Shown one piece after another: positions 24,226-32,709 of a stretch of DNA of 32,813 bases. Position numbers and translations under genes: made by a program. Location of the stretch: the NCBI GenBank assembly GCA_021772135.1, contig JADYXQ010000147.1:1-32813 (forward strand), written 5' to 3'. The notes under the pieces are model-generated. The model was not told where the DNA came from and ran no database searches. It was given only the letters and a program-made list of their open reading frames with translations. Origin of the DNA: Candidatus Obscuribacter sp. (lineage in GTDB: Bacteria; Cyanobacteriota; Vampirovibrionia; Obscuribacterales; Obscuribacteraceae). The first letter of the stretch is position 1; each line of letters opens with the position of its first letter.

Positions 24226-25386
24226 ATGGTCAGCACCACTTTCACACGTGACGGAGATACAGCACCCCTCCATCCACAGCCGGCCAGAGTTGAAGAAAAG
24301 GTTCTAGCAAACCGCTGGATCGTCAATCCGGTTTTCGACAGTCTGTTTGTCTTTGGTGGTGCGCTCTGGGCGATTTTTGCTCTGCAAATATTCTGGTTTC
24401 ACTGGGACACCATTAACCCCGCATTGCCTGGAGCGGCAGGCACCACAGCCTGGGTGCTGCTTTTTATGAGCACCTTCGGTTCATATTTGTTTGCTGATTC
24501 GCATACCATAGCTACGTATATGCGCATCTATGCCACTCCCGAAAACCGTGAGCGCTTCAAGCTTTACGCTTATTATTTGCCCTGGTGTTCAGTGCTGTTA
24601 TTCAGCCTCTGTCTGCTTTATCCTAAAGCAGCCGGTTTCTGTGTTTACCTGCATCTGATGTGGGTTTTCCAGCATTATGTCGGTCAAACTTTTGGTATCT
24701 CTCTTATTTATTGCTACAAGCGCGGCTATTTCTTCAAACCGTGGGAGCGTGAGACTTACCGCTGGTTTATGCATTCGTTTTCAGCCTTTGTGATCAGCCG
24801 TATTCTATGCTTCAGAGAGTTGTCGCCCGACGATCTCTACGGTGTCAAATTACCGTTTTACGCTTTACCCTACCAGCTTTTCAGTTGCTGCAAAATCGCT
24901 CTGATAGTGATGACCCTGGCCTTTGTCACGGTTGTGGTGCGCAAATTTATTTTAGAGAAAAAGCTCATTCCCCTGCCTACCCTCTGTCTGATTTGCACTA
25001 TTCTCGGCATCGGTATGTCCACAGGCGCGGCCAATGCCATTGTCTGGGTTTACGGACCGCCGTTCTTCCACGGTAGTCAATATCTGGCTGTGTCTCTTGG
25101 ATTCTATCTCAAAGAAAAAGGCCTGGAAGAAGGGCGCATGTCTCACGTCGGTCGTCATTTGATGAAAGAGTTCATGGGCAGCACAGCTTTGAAATACTGG
25201 GCAATTGTGATTATGGCTGGTATCTTCGTCTATGTCGGCATTCCCAGCATTTTGGTTCCCTATGGTTTTGGCTTTGTTTATGTGGCTACTGTGATTCAGG
25301 CCTGTATCAATTTCCACCACTTTGTTACCGATGGCGCTATCTGGCGCCTGCGCGATCAAAAATGTCGAGAAATATTGCTAGCCTGA
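24226..25386 (+). CDS. Polytopic membrane protein with conserved histidines, paralog B
   Basis: The product has 386 residues from ATG 24226, with a strong ribosome site (AGGGGGG, 6 bases away). It has the same topology as paralog A: RWIVNPVFDSLFVFGG (30-45), ADSHTIATYMRI (90-101), QHYVGQTFGISLIYCYKRGY (149-168), FFHGSQYLAV (280-289) and FHHFVTDGAIWRLRD (363-377). The invariant positions are H93, H150, H282, H364, H365 and D369. The N-terminal tail and loops differ from A, so this is an old duplication rather than a recent copy. The function is unknown; a membrane oxidoreductase or lipid-modifying role is only inferred from the histidines. Confidence 0.9.
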   Translation: MVSTTFTRDGDTAPLHPQPARVEEKVLANRWIVNPVFDSLFVFGGALWAIFALQIFWFHWDTINPALPGAAGTTAWVLLFMSTFGSYLFADSHTIATYMRIYATPENRERFKLYAYYLPWCSVLLFSLCLLYPKAAGFCVYLHLMWVFQHYVGQTFGISLIYCYKRGYFFKPWERETYRWFMHSFSAFVISRILCFRELSPDDLYGVKLPFYALPYQLFSCCKIALIVMTLAFVTVVVRKFILEKKLIPLPTLCLICTILGIGMSTGAANAIVWVYGPPFFHGSQYLAVSLGFYLKEKGLEEGRMSHVGRHLMKEFMGSTALKYWAIVIMAGIFVYVGIPSILVPYGFGFVYVATVIQACINFHHFVTDGAIWRLRDQKCREILLA

Positions 25387-25467
25387 GCTTCTAACGGGCT
25401 TAATCAATAGCTGGTAAACTGTTTCATTGCGGCCTGGTGCGGTCACGCAAGCAATAGGAGCTTCAAG

Positions 25468-25914
25468 GTGTCATCAAAACAGCTAATACTGGTTATTGGA
25501 CTCGTTATCCTCGCCGTAGGCGGTATGGGCTTTTACACTAAAAATGTAATCGAAGACAAAATGAAGTTCTATCCAGACAAGCTTTTCGAATCGGCCTTTG
25601 ACGAGCCCATGAACCGGGCCACCGATTTTGATGGTAAACGTGAAGAAGGCTCAAGTTATGAAGCTTATCTGCATTTCAAGTATCCGCATGAAGCTAAGCC
25701 TTTGCACGAGTCAGAGTGGAAAACCACCTGGGTAGGCGAAGCCAGAGACTGGTTTGAACGCAGGTATCCCCAACATCCTGGCCTGCAAGAAATCAACCGC
25801 TTGAAGTTTCGCAAGCGCACTTTGAACGAAACAGCTACTGTAACTAATGAGTGGCTGATTTATAACCCGCGCACCGATGATCACTTCTATCGAACCTGGG
25901 GCACCATGCGCTAA
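25468..25914 (+). CDS. Small membrane-anchored protein of unknown function
   Basis: The product has 148 residues from GTG 25468, with AGGAG 7 bases upstream. Residues 5-23 (QLILVIGLVILAVGGMGFY) form one N-terminal membrane anchor. The rest (about 125 residues) is charged, rich in aromatic and Arg/Lys/Glu residues (YEAYLHFKYPHEAKPLHESEW; GEARDWFERRYPQHPG), and likely faces the periplasm. I recognise no family. It lies 81 bases after paralog B and 54 bases before the TPR/retropepsin-like gene. Confidence 0.75.
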   Translation: MSSKQLILVIGLVILAVGGMGFYTKNVIEDKMKFYPDKLFESAFDEPMNRATDFDGKREEGSSYEAYLHFKYPHEAKPLHESEWKTTWVGEARDWFERRYPQHPGLQEINRLKFRKRTLNETATVTNEWLIYNPRTDDHFYRTWGTMR

Positions 25915-25968
25915 CTGCAGCAACTTAAATCGAATCACTACCACGTACGGAAAATCTGGCCAACCAAT

Positions 25969-27498
25969 ATGACAAACGGAAAAAGAATCGTCTTGAAAAC
26001 TATGGCTCTGATGTTGGCTCTTGCTGCATCAGGGATGTTCAGTTGTCCGGGCGTTTTGGCAGACGACTCAACTTTTGAATGTGGCCGCAATCTGTTTAAC
26101 TCGAAAATGTATAAAGACGCTTTGCGCTACTTTAAGGCTGCTCAGGTTGAAGCCGGCTATGACAGTAGATCTTATTATTACGAAGCCCTCTGCTACCACC
26201 AGATGGGCCAGCTGCAAGCAGCCCTCACGGCGTACAACAACGTCATCAATAAATTTCCAGGATCCGACGCAGCCGAGCAATCACAAAAGGCTGTGGCTTC
26301 CATGGGTAAAAGTTATTCCGCAGCCAAATCGGGCAGCGGAGTCGGCAGTCTTGCCAATTTGCGCATGGATCAAATACCACTGGTGAGCACCGTCAGCGCT
26401 ACAGAAGTTGACGGTAAGCCTGTTGTAGTTGCCCTGGTATCGGGAGCCAAAGTCAATTTTGTAGTGGATAGCAGCGTGCCTAATACCGTAATTGGTGCTG
26501 ATATCGCTAAAGAAAGCAGATTTCCTGATGTCGCTGCCTTAAAAAAAAGCGACAAAGACAGCTCCTACTTTCTCCATGAGATAAAGCTTGGCGCCATGTC
26601 TCGTGTCAGTTTTCCCGTGAAAGTTTCTACGAAAAACCCTAAAGCTGCAGTGCTGGGCGCTGATTTCTTTGCGTATACAGGTCAGGCTTTTGACCCCAAG
26701 ACCGGATTGCTCACCATCACAAGAGCGCAGGGTTTCAGCAATCCATTTGAAGTCGGTCTAAAATATTTCAACAAGAAGCGATATAAAGAAGCCTATCCAC
26801 TCTTGCGCAAGGCGATGATTGATCGTCCCAGTGATCCACGCGCACTTTATACTCTGGCGGTGTGTGCCCATCGCCTGAATCGAATTGACGAAGCCCGCGG
26901 CTATTATCGTCAGGTCTTGCAACGCTTTAACGGCTCCGAAGCCGAAACCTATGCCACTGCCGCTCTCATGGCCATCGATCCCGGCTTCGCTCAAAAAACA
27001 CGGGTAGCAGCAGCGACCAAAAGTAATCAGTTACTGGGCCCTGCACTTAAAAAACAAAACAGTGAATTTGAGGTGCCGTACACAGCTGAAAACGGCAATT
27101 TTAAAGTATCTGTTTTAGTCGATGGTGTGACTACCGAAATGTATTTTGTCGGTAACGTCAACGAACATTTATTTTCCAGTGAGCAATTGCGAAGAATCGA
27201 CCCTTCTTATTTAGATGTTCTTGCAGACAGTACCAGCTCCAGTGCTCCTGCAGAACCGAACAATCCCAACAATTTGAATGCTGTTGTTACTCACTCGATC
27301 AAAATCAAGCGAATAAAATTCGGCAAAATTGAAGCCCTCAATACCAGTGCTAAAGTTATCGATTCGACTACGCGCTGGGGCGCCGCTGACAGCACTTCCG
27401 AGAAGCCAATTCTGGCGGGCATGGAGATATTACGAAATTATCGCTGGGATGTAGTTCAGAATCGCCGTGTTTTACACTTCGTACAATTGAACCAGTAA
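25969..27498 (+). CDS. Exported TPR protein with two degenerate retropepsin-like domains
   Basis: The product has 509 residues from ATG 25969 (in-frame alternatives TTG 25993, ATG 26002). The signal peptide ends at PGVLA|DDS (about 31). Domains in order: TPR repeats 35-110 (FECGRNLFNSKMYKDALRYF); a retropepsin-like beta domain 137-250 with VVDSSVPNTVIG at the place of the catalytic D-T/S-G loop (D167-S168-S169 here) and AVLGADFFAYTGQAFDPKTG; more TPRs 260-345; a second beta domain 360-505 where the loop reads YFVGNVNEHLFS, with no catalytic Asp. The fold therefore seems kept while the active site is lost or altered, suggesting a peptide-binding rather than cleaving role. Confidence 0.82.
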   Translation: MTNGKRIVLKTMALMLALAASGMFSCPGVLADDSTFECGRNLFNSKMYKDALRYFKAAQVEAGYDSRSYYYEALCYHQMGQLQAALTAYNNVINKFPGSDAAEQSQKAVASMGKSYSAAKSGSGVGSLANLRMDQIPLVSTVSATEVDGKPVVVALVSGAKVNFVVDSSVPNTVIGADIAKESRFPDVAALKKSDKDSSYFLHEIKLGAMSRVSFPVKVSTKNPKAAVLGADFFAYTGQAFDPKTGLLTITRAQGFSNPFEVGLKYFNKKRYKEAYPLLRKAMIDRPSDPRALYTLAVCAHRLNRIDEARGYYRQVLQRFNGSEAETYATAALMAIDPGFAQKTRVAAATKSNQLLGPALKKQNSEFEVPYTAENGNFKVSVLVDGVTTEMYFVGNVNEHLFSSEQLRRIDPSYLDVLADSTSSSAPAEPNNPNNLNAVVTHSIKIKRIKFGKIEALNTSAKVIDSTTRWGAADSTSEKPILAGMEILRNYRWDVVQNRRVLHFVQLNQ

Positions 27499-27513
27499 TC
27501 ATGAGCGTTTGAT

Positions 27514-29121
27514 GTGAAAGGACAGATCTGCGCTATTGGTTTAATAACCATTCTTTCTTTGCGCATGCTGGTTTCCGTGTGCTTGCATCCTTTGCGCATC
27601 GGCTGGGATCCGGCTCTCCATCTACAGTGCGCTCAGTTGATTGTGGGCGGCGGCCTTCCTTATGTTGATATGTTCGACGTCAACCCTCCTCTAATCTGGT
27701 ATCTAGACACCATGCCGGCGGTTGTCGCCGCAGTGTTGAACATGCCGGTCACTCTTGCATTCAATCTCTTTATGCTCGCTCTGATGGTACTGAGTGCTGC
27801 ACTTTGTGCGCGCATTGTTTTGAGCAAATTGCCCCTGGCCGATTTGATAGTAAACCTGGCTCTGGTTTTTGGTTTGCTTTATTTCAACTTTTTTCTCGGT
27901 TTTGATTTTGGTCAAAGAGAGCAAATTTTTGTTTTGCTTTACGCCCCGTTTATGTTTCTGCGCTTTGCTCGCTACCAAGGCGCTGCCATAGCACCTCTAG
28001 AAGCACTGATAGTGGGAATACTTGCGGGTATCGGCATCTGCCTGAAGCACTATTTTTTGTTCAATGCCCTTTGCATTGAACTGTTTTTGCTTTTTCACTT
28101 CCGCTCAAAGTTGAAAGACCTGGTAAGCAATCGCATTCTTGTCAGAGAGAATTTCGCCGCACTTGCTTTTGCAATTGTTTATCTCGGTCACTTTTTGTTT
28201 CTGCCGCAGATTGTCAAAGACAATTATTTCGGTTTTCTGGTGCCTGCTTTTGCCCGCGGCTATCAGTTTTGGGATACGTCACTGGCTGCCAGCCTGGCTG
28301 CACCAGATAAGCGCACAGTGTTTCTGTTGCTAGCAGCCGGCCTTGTTTTAGCCCTGGCTTTTTGCCGCCGCTATCCGCTTTTATCATGCCTGGCCGCCTT
28401 TGGTTTATCAGGCGTGGTGCCATATCTGATGCAATTCAAGGGCTGGAATTATCAAGATATTCCTGCTTTTGCAGGGGCCGTTATCTTATTGTGCGGCGGC
28501 TTAGCAGCTTTGGTGAGCGTTACCATACAGACAATATTTAAATGGCGCTCTGAACAGCAGCTGCCGGCTTTGACAGTAGTAGCCCTTTTACTTACAGCCG
28601 GTTTTTCCATCGCCAGCGCCAGTGATGAATTTAAACAGGTAAGTGCCGATCCAAAGTTTGAGATGGCACGCCTTGGTTACAGCGGCACGTCGCCATGGGC
28701 TGATATAGATTCGCCTTTCACCAATATCATTTTAGACAATGCTAAAATTTACGATCCGATTATCTTTATTTCAAATGCGGTGGCACCTGGTTTTCCTCCG
28801 CTGACCCAACTGCGCATGAAACCCGGATCAAGGCACCTGCACTGTTGTATTCTTTCTGTTCTACAGTACATTCAAGCCGTCTGCGATCCTGGACCTGAAA
28901 TTACGCGTCTATTGTCTTATCAGGAAAAAATCGCCAGCCAGTATGCAGAAGACATCGCCAAGAATAAACCCGTCTTGATTTTCATGCAAAATGCGCCGTC
29001 GGCCGAGTATCTGGCACCATTTGCTTTCGACCGAAATTTTAAAGACTATAAAAAAATAGAATCAGATATCGCCGGTTTTTCGGTCTATAAATTGCAACCA
29101 TCTGAGAAGGTGGGGCCATGA
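27514..29121 (+). CDS. GT-C (GT39/PMT-like) polytopic membrane protein, copy 1
   Basis: The product has 535 residues from GTG 27514. There are about ten hydrophobic segments. The first loop carries GWDPALHLQCAQLIVGG, then LPYVDMFDVNPPLIWYLDTM, which matches the GT39/ArnT-type pattern (acidic residue, then G-x-x-P-Y-x-D and x-P-P). In that family the first-loop acidic residue is catalytic, here D32, and the donor is a polyprenyl-phosphate sugar. The C-terminal soluble part includes VAPGFPPLTQLRMKPGSR, shared with the next gene. It probably glycosylates an envelope lipid or polymer, but the acceptor is unknown. It lies 15 bases after the TPR/retropepsin-like gene and overlaps the next gene by 4 bases (ATGA). 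Confidence 0.82.
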   Translation: MKGQICAIGLITILSLRMLVSVCLHPLRIGWDPALHLQCAQLIVGGGLPYVDMFDVNPPLIWYLDTMPAVVAAVLNMPVTLAFNLFMLALMVLSAALCARIVLSKLPLADLIVNLALVFGLLYFNFFLGFDFGQREQIFVLLYAPFMFLRFARYQGAAIAPLEALIVGILAGIGICLKHYFLFNALCIELFLLFHFRSKLKDLVSNRILVRENFAALAFAIVYLGHFLFLPQIVKDNYFGFLVPAFARGYQFWDTSLAASLAAPDKRTVFLLLAAGLVLALAFCRRYPLLSCLAAFGLSGVVPYLMQFKGWNYQDIPAFAGAVILLCGGLAALVSVTIQTIFKWRSEQQLPALTVVALLLTAGFSIASASDEFKQVSADPKFEMARLGYSGTSPWADIDSPFTNIILDNAKIYDPIIFISNAVAPGFPPLTQLRMKPGSRHLHCCILSVLQYIQAVCDPGPEITRLLSYQEKIASQYAEDIAKNKPVLIFMQNAPSAEYLAPFAFDRNFKDYKKIESDIAGFSVYKLQPSEKVGP

Positions 29122-30836
29122 ATAAATTGATTCTTTTTTTCAGTTGTTTGCTGCTCTTGAGCTGGTGCGGCTCTATGGGCGGTTATTTTGCCGCCCACCA
29201 GGTTTTATCGCCCGCCGAGCCGGCCATGCATATTTCATGCGCCTCTATGATTTTAGAAGGAGCCGAGCCTTATATCGATTTTGTCGATAATGCCACACCG
29301 CTCTTACTCTATTTGTTTACTATGCCTGTTCTCTTGTCTAAACTTTGCTATCTCCACCCTGTTTTGATTTTTAATTTGCTCATTGTTTTATTGACCATTG
29401 GCATTTTTTCGGTAGTTATTTTTGCCATCAGACAAAGTGGCCGCAAGGGTCTGCCGGTGCTTTTCTATTTGCCTGCACTGACTGTTAGCCTGGTGATTTG
29501 CCAGGCTTATTTTCTTGCTGATTTCGGACAAGAAAGTATGGTCTTTATGCTGCTATTTTTGCCTTATCTGCTTGAGCGCTATTTGACCAGCACCGGTGCC
29601 CGGGAGCCTGAACAAAAGCCTAATTCGACTCTGCGTAAAATTATCGCCGGAGTGCTAGCCGCTTTTGGCCTTTTGCTTAATCCCGTTTTTCTACTGGCCG
29701 CTCCGGCAGTTGAGCTTATCTGTCTAACGGGTCTGGGAGACGTAACTGTAGGCAAGCTTAAGCGCCGGTATCTTGGTGTCGAGCTATACGCTTGTCTGGC
29801 GGCCCTGCTTTTTACCGGGGCGGTTATTTATTTTAGCGCACCACTTGTGGTGGTCACCTATCTTGGACCAATAACCAGCCTCAACTGGTTATCTTACGAT
29901 TATTTCTATGACAATCTTGGTTTTGTGGGCAAATCTCCCGACCGCCGTGATCTGATTTACGCTTTTGTGGTTTTCTTTATCATGGCTCTGCCGGCTGCGG
30001 GCCGTTGTCTTCTGGTGCGATTGATGTGCGCGATGTCTGCTCTGGGCTTTATCTGGCTTGTTTGTTCGGGTACCGTCTATACCTATCAAGCTTTCATTAT
30101 GACTGCTTTTGCCATCTGCGCTTTTTGCCTGGCACTCTCTCGTTATCTGCGTTCAATGCGATTTACTCACAGGGTTGCTCGATTATTAGGCCGTGCAGGT
30201 GAACAGGCCGGCCGGCTCTATATCTGGCAAAGAAAACAGCCTCAGCTAAAGACCGCTTTAGTAGTTGCTTTGCCAGTGCTTTGCTTTGCTGCCGTCAATT
30301 ATTTCAGTCTCAAAAATGTTGCCTCTGATCAGTATTTCAGTCTGGTCAATATCAACTATTACGGTTTTGGCTTAAAACATGATCTTTCCTTTTTCAGTGA
30401 TGTAGTGGAGAAAAATAGTGAAGCAAAAGATCTCGTGTGGATCTTTTCGCAACACGCCAGACCTGGTTTTCCTCTCATTACGCAATTGCGCCGCAGGCCA
30501 GGCTACCTTGTCTGGGGCTTCCCTTTGCACACTCTTAAAATTTTGCACGAGCGCTCCACCCCAGCGCAAGCAGCGAGCTTAGTTCAATTTGAAGCACTGA
30601 TGTACGATCATTTGCGCAGTGAATTGAATTCGGTAAGGCCCCCCAAACTTATTCTAATAGAAGACAGCGAGATCTGGGAGAGTCTGAAAGCAGCAGGAAT
30701 TTGCGCTACCGTTCAAGACAAGTATGAAAGTCTAGAACCGTTAAGCCCCATGAATGGTGAGGAAATAGAGCGCCATCCGCCGTTCGAGTATATCGGCCAC
30801 CGGGTTAGCTTTTCTGCTTTTAAATTGCGCCGCTAA
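29118..30836 (+). CDS. GT-C (GT39/PMT-like) polytopic membrane protein, copy 2
   Basis: The product has 572 residues from ATG 29118, with GGTGGGG just upstream and an ATGA overlap with copy 1. It is a divergent paralog of copy 1: PAEPAMHISCASMILEG, then AEPYIDFVDNATPLLLYLFTMP in the first loop, with E34 aligned to D32 of copy 1, and ARPGFPLITQLRRRPGYLVWGF in the C-terminal part. About eleven membrane segments are seen. The second Pro of the P-P pair is kept only as T-P. The pair could be two subunits or act in sequence. The stop is 7 bases from the convergent membrane paralog C. Confidence 0.8.
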   Translation: MNKLILFFSCLLLLSWCGSMGGYFAAHQVLSPAEPAMHISCASMILEGAEPYIDFVDNATPLLLYLFTMPVLLSKLCYLHPVLIFNLLIVLLTIGIFSVVIFAIRQSGRKGLPVLFYLPALTVSLVICQAYFLADFGQESMVFMLLFLPYLLERYLTSTGAREPEQKPNSTLRKIIAGVLAAFGLLLNPVFLLAAPAVELICLTGLGDVTVGKLKRRYLGVELYACLAALLFTGAVIYFSAPLVVVTYLGPITSLNWLSYDYFYDNLGFVGKSPDRRDLIYAFVVFFIMALPAAGRCLLVRLMCAMSALGFIWLVCSGTVYTYQAFIMTAFAICAFCLALSRYLRSMRFTHRVARLLGRAGEQAGRLYIWQRKQPQLKTALVVALPVLCFAAVNYFSLKNVASDQYFSLVNINYYGFGLKHDLSFFSDVVEKNSEAKDLVWIFSQHARPGFPLITQLRRRPGYLVWGFPLHTLKILHERSTPAQAASLVQFEALMYDHLRSELNSVRPPKLILIEDSEIWESLKAAGICATVQDKYESLEPLSPMNGEEIERHPPFEYIGHRVSFSAFKLRR

Positions 30837-30843
30837 AACAAGA

Positions 30844-31950
30844 TCAAACCAACAGTTCGCGTACTTCTTTTTTTCTGATGCGCCAGACAAAGGCATCAGT
30901 TAAAAAGTGGTGGCAATTTGACATTGAGTAGAGTACACAGAGACAAATATTTTCAGTAACACCATTGCGTATCATGCCTTGAGGCAAGCCGATGGAAAGC
31001 ATAAAACCAGCGGCAACAAGCACGACGATATAGCCTAGCGATCGGCCCTGGAGGAACTCTTTGAGATGGCTGCCGGTGATTGGCCTGCCTTCTTTTTGGG
31101 CTTCTTCTTTCAAAAAATAAGAATAGGTGACAGCCAGATATTGACTGGCATGATAGAAAGTGACGCCCAATAAAAAGAAGGCGTCGCGCTGCGAAAGAGT
31201 CAGTGCCGCTACTGAAAAAATAGTAACCAGGGCCGGTAACGGAAAGATCTGTTTCGTTCGCAGATAACGCGCCACTATGAGGAAGACAAAAGCCAAACAG
31301 CACAGAGTCAGGACAAAGGCAGCGGTGTACATGGGCCAGAAGGGCAGAGGACCGTAAAATGGTATCTCCATACCAAGGAAGTTTTTCAGGTGGCCGTAAG
31401 CAGGCACGGTGAACATGCGCAAGATCACAAAAAACATCAGCGATCGCAAGAGCCATTGCACCACTGCCCGTTCAATTTTAGATAAGACAAAATTGCGTTT
31501 CATGCAATAAATCAAAACCACGCCAAATGTCTGAGCGATGTAGTGCTGCACCAGCCAGACTAGAGTGATTTTGGTGAATAACTGTGCCAGTGGCTCGCTT
31601 TGTAAAGCGTAAAGGGAAAAGATAATCAGCGCCATCGCCCAGGCAATTACAGCGACGCGCACCGTCATTGGTGTGGTTTTACTTTTGAAGACGCGCACCA
31701 AAGTTGCCGGTCCGTGGGCCTCGCTCAGTAGCAAACTGCCCCAAAACAATACACCGCCCAGAATAATCGAAGGATAAGTCTGCTCGCCGGGTTTAACGCC
31801 GAGCTGTTCTATTCCTGCCAAAATCCACATCATGCCGCCGCAGCAGAATAGATAGTCTAAAATCGGTGACAGAATCCATGGATGAGGTGTGGGCTCGGGC
31901 ACAGTTTGCGCGCCGGCTGAGAGATTTGAATCTATATTCGAGGTCTGCAT
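30844..31950 (-). CDS. Polytopic membrane protein with conserved histidines, paralog C
   Basis: The product has 368 residues from ATG 31950. It is the third member of the family seen at 23036 and 24226 but on the opposite strand. Shared motifs: HPWILSPILDYLFCCGG (23-39), SEAHGPATLVRVF (76-88), QHYIAQTFGVVLIYCMKRNF (135-154), FYHASQYLAV (265-274) and CHHFLTDAFVWRIRK (346-360). Invariant H79, H136, H267, H347, H348 and D352 match the others, while the flanking residues differ more than between A and B. It is probably co-transcribed with the upstream TPR-like gene, 21 bases apart. Confidence 0.9.
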   Translation of the reverse strand: MQTSNIDSNLSAGAQTVPEPTPHPWILSPILDYLFCCGGMMWILAGIEQLGVKPGEQTYPSIILGGVLFWGSLLLSEAHGPATLVRVFKSKTTPMTVRVAVIAWAMALIIFSLYALQSEPLAQLFTKITLVWLVQHYIAQTFGVVLIYCMKRNFVLSKIERAVVQWLLRSLMFFVILRMFTVPAYGHLKNFLGMEIPFYGPLPFWPMYTAAFVLTLCCLAFVFLIVARYLRTKQIFPLPALVTIFSVAALTLSQRDAFFLLGVTFYHASQYLAVTYSYFLKEEAQKEGRPITGSHLKEFLQGRSLGYIVVLVAAGFMLSIGLPQGMIRNGVTENICLCVLYSMSNCHHFLTDAFVWRIRKKEVRELLV

Positions 31951-31971
31951 TGGCTAGCTCTTTTATATCTA

Positions 31972-32709
31972 TTAGGGCTCACGACAGACTCGATTGAGCG
32001 ACTTGTCGATTGCTTGAGCTCGAGTGCGATACTGATTTGCAGCACTCTGATCACCGAGATCGCGGCAGGTGAGAAATAAATTCCATAAAGTGGCGGCCGC
32101 TCTGGCTGATTGGCCCAGGCCAATTTTTTCTTGTAGTGCCAGCGCTTGCTCAAGATAGTCTCGCGCCTTTTTAAATTCTACGGCGCGCTCTGGCATTTCA
32201 GCTTTGCCAAGGCCGACCATGTACTGCATCAAGCCCATGTTGTTAAAGTCGCGAGCAATGCGGCTGTCTTCTGGCGGCAGATTCTCCTGGTCATATTTGA
32301 GCAGGCTTTCGTAACAAGTTAGAGCGGCGCCCTGGCTGTCCAGATCTTTGAATGAACCGGCTAGATGCAAATTGGCATTGGCCCACTTTTCGTTGTAACC
32401 AGTGGTTACAAGGCCCCAGGTCAGCGGTAGTTGAGAGGCGTAAATATTAGAGGCTTCGGCAAATTCTTGCGAGCTTGTCAGTGCGGCAGCATGCGCGTCT
32501 CCTGCCGCCAAAAGCTCGGCGATGTTGGCCGGATTTTTCTGAGCCGATGCATAACGGGCGGCGGTATTTTTTAGTTCGACCTTGAGCAAGAGGTCGTAGT
32601 TGTTGGCTTTACCCTCTTCTACGGCTTGCCTTTGAATGGGATAGGTGGCGCCCAGGACTACGCCAAAAATTGCCACCACAATCAAAATTTTAATCACGGT
32701 GCCGGTCAT
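31972..32709 (-). CDS. Membrane-anchored TPR-like protein
   Basis: The product has 245 residues from ATG 32709, chosen because AGGTG lies 5 bases upstream and because the N-terminus TVIKILIVVAIFGVVLGATY then forms a single anchor helix; a start at 32745 is open but poorly supported. The rest is helical with TPR-like repeats (WANANLHLAGSFKDLDSQGAAL; ARDYLEQALALQEKIGLG; FLTCRDLGDQSAANQYRTRA), rich in Ala, Leu and charged residues. It is probably a periplasmic adaptor. It overlaps the end of the next upstream gene by ATGA and precedes paralog C. Confidence 0.82.
   Translation of the reverse strand: MTGTVIKILIVVAIFGVVLGATYPIQRQAVEEGKANNYDLLLKVELKNTAARYASAQKNPANIAELLAAGDAHAAALTSSQEFAEASNIYASQLPLTWGLVTTGYNEKWANANLHLAGSFKDLDSQGAALTCYESLLKYDQENLPPEDSRIARDFNNMGLMQYMVGLGKAEMPERAVEFKKARDYLEQALALQEKIGLGQSARAAATLWNLFLTCRDLGDQSAANQYRTRAQAIDKSLNRVCREP

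Noticed and set aside
30953..31456. Minus-strand ORF of 167 residues
   Set aside because: It is out of frame within paralog C, whose conserved histidines fix the true frame.
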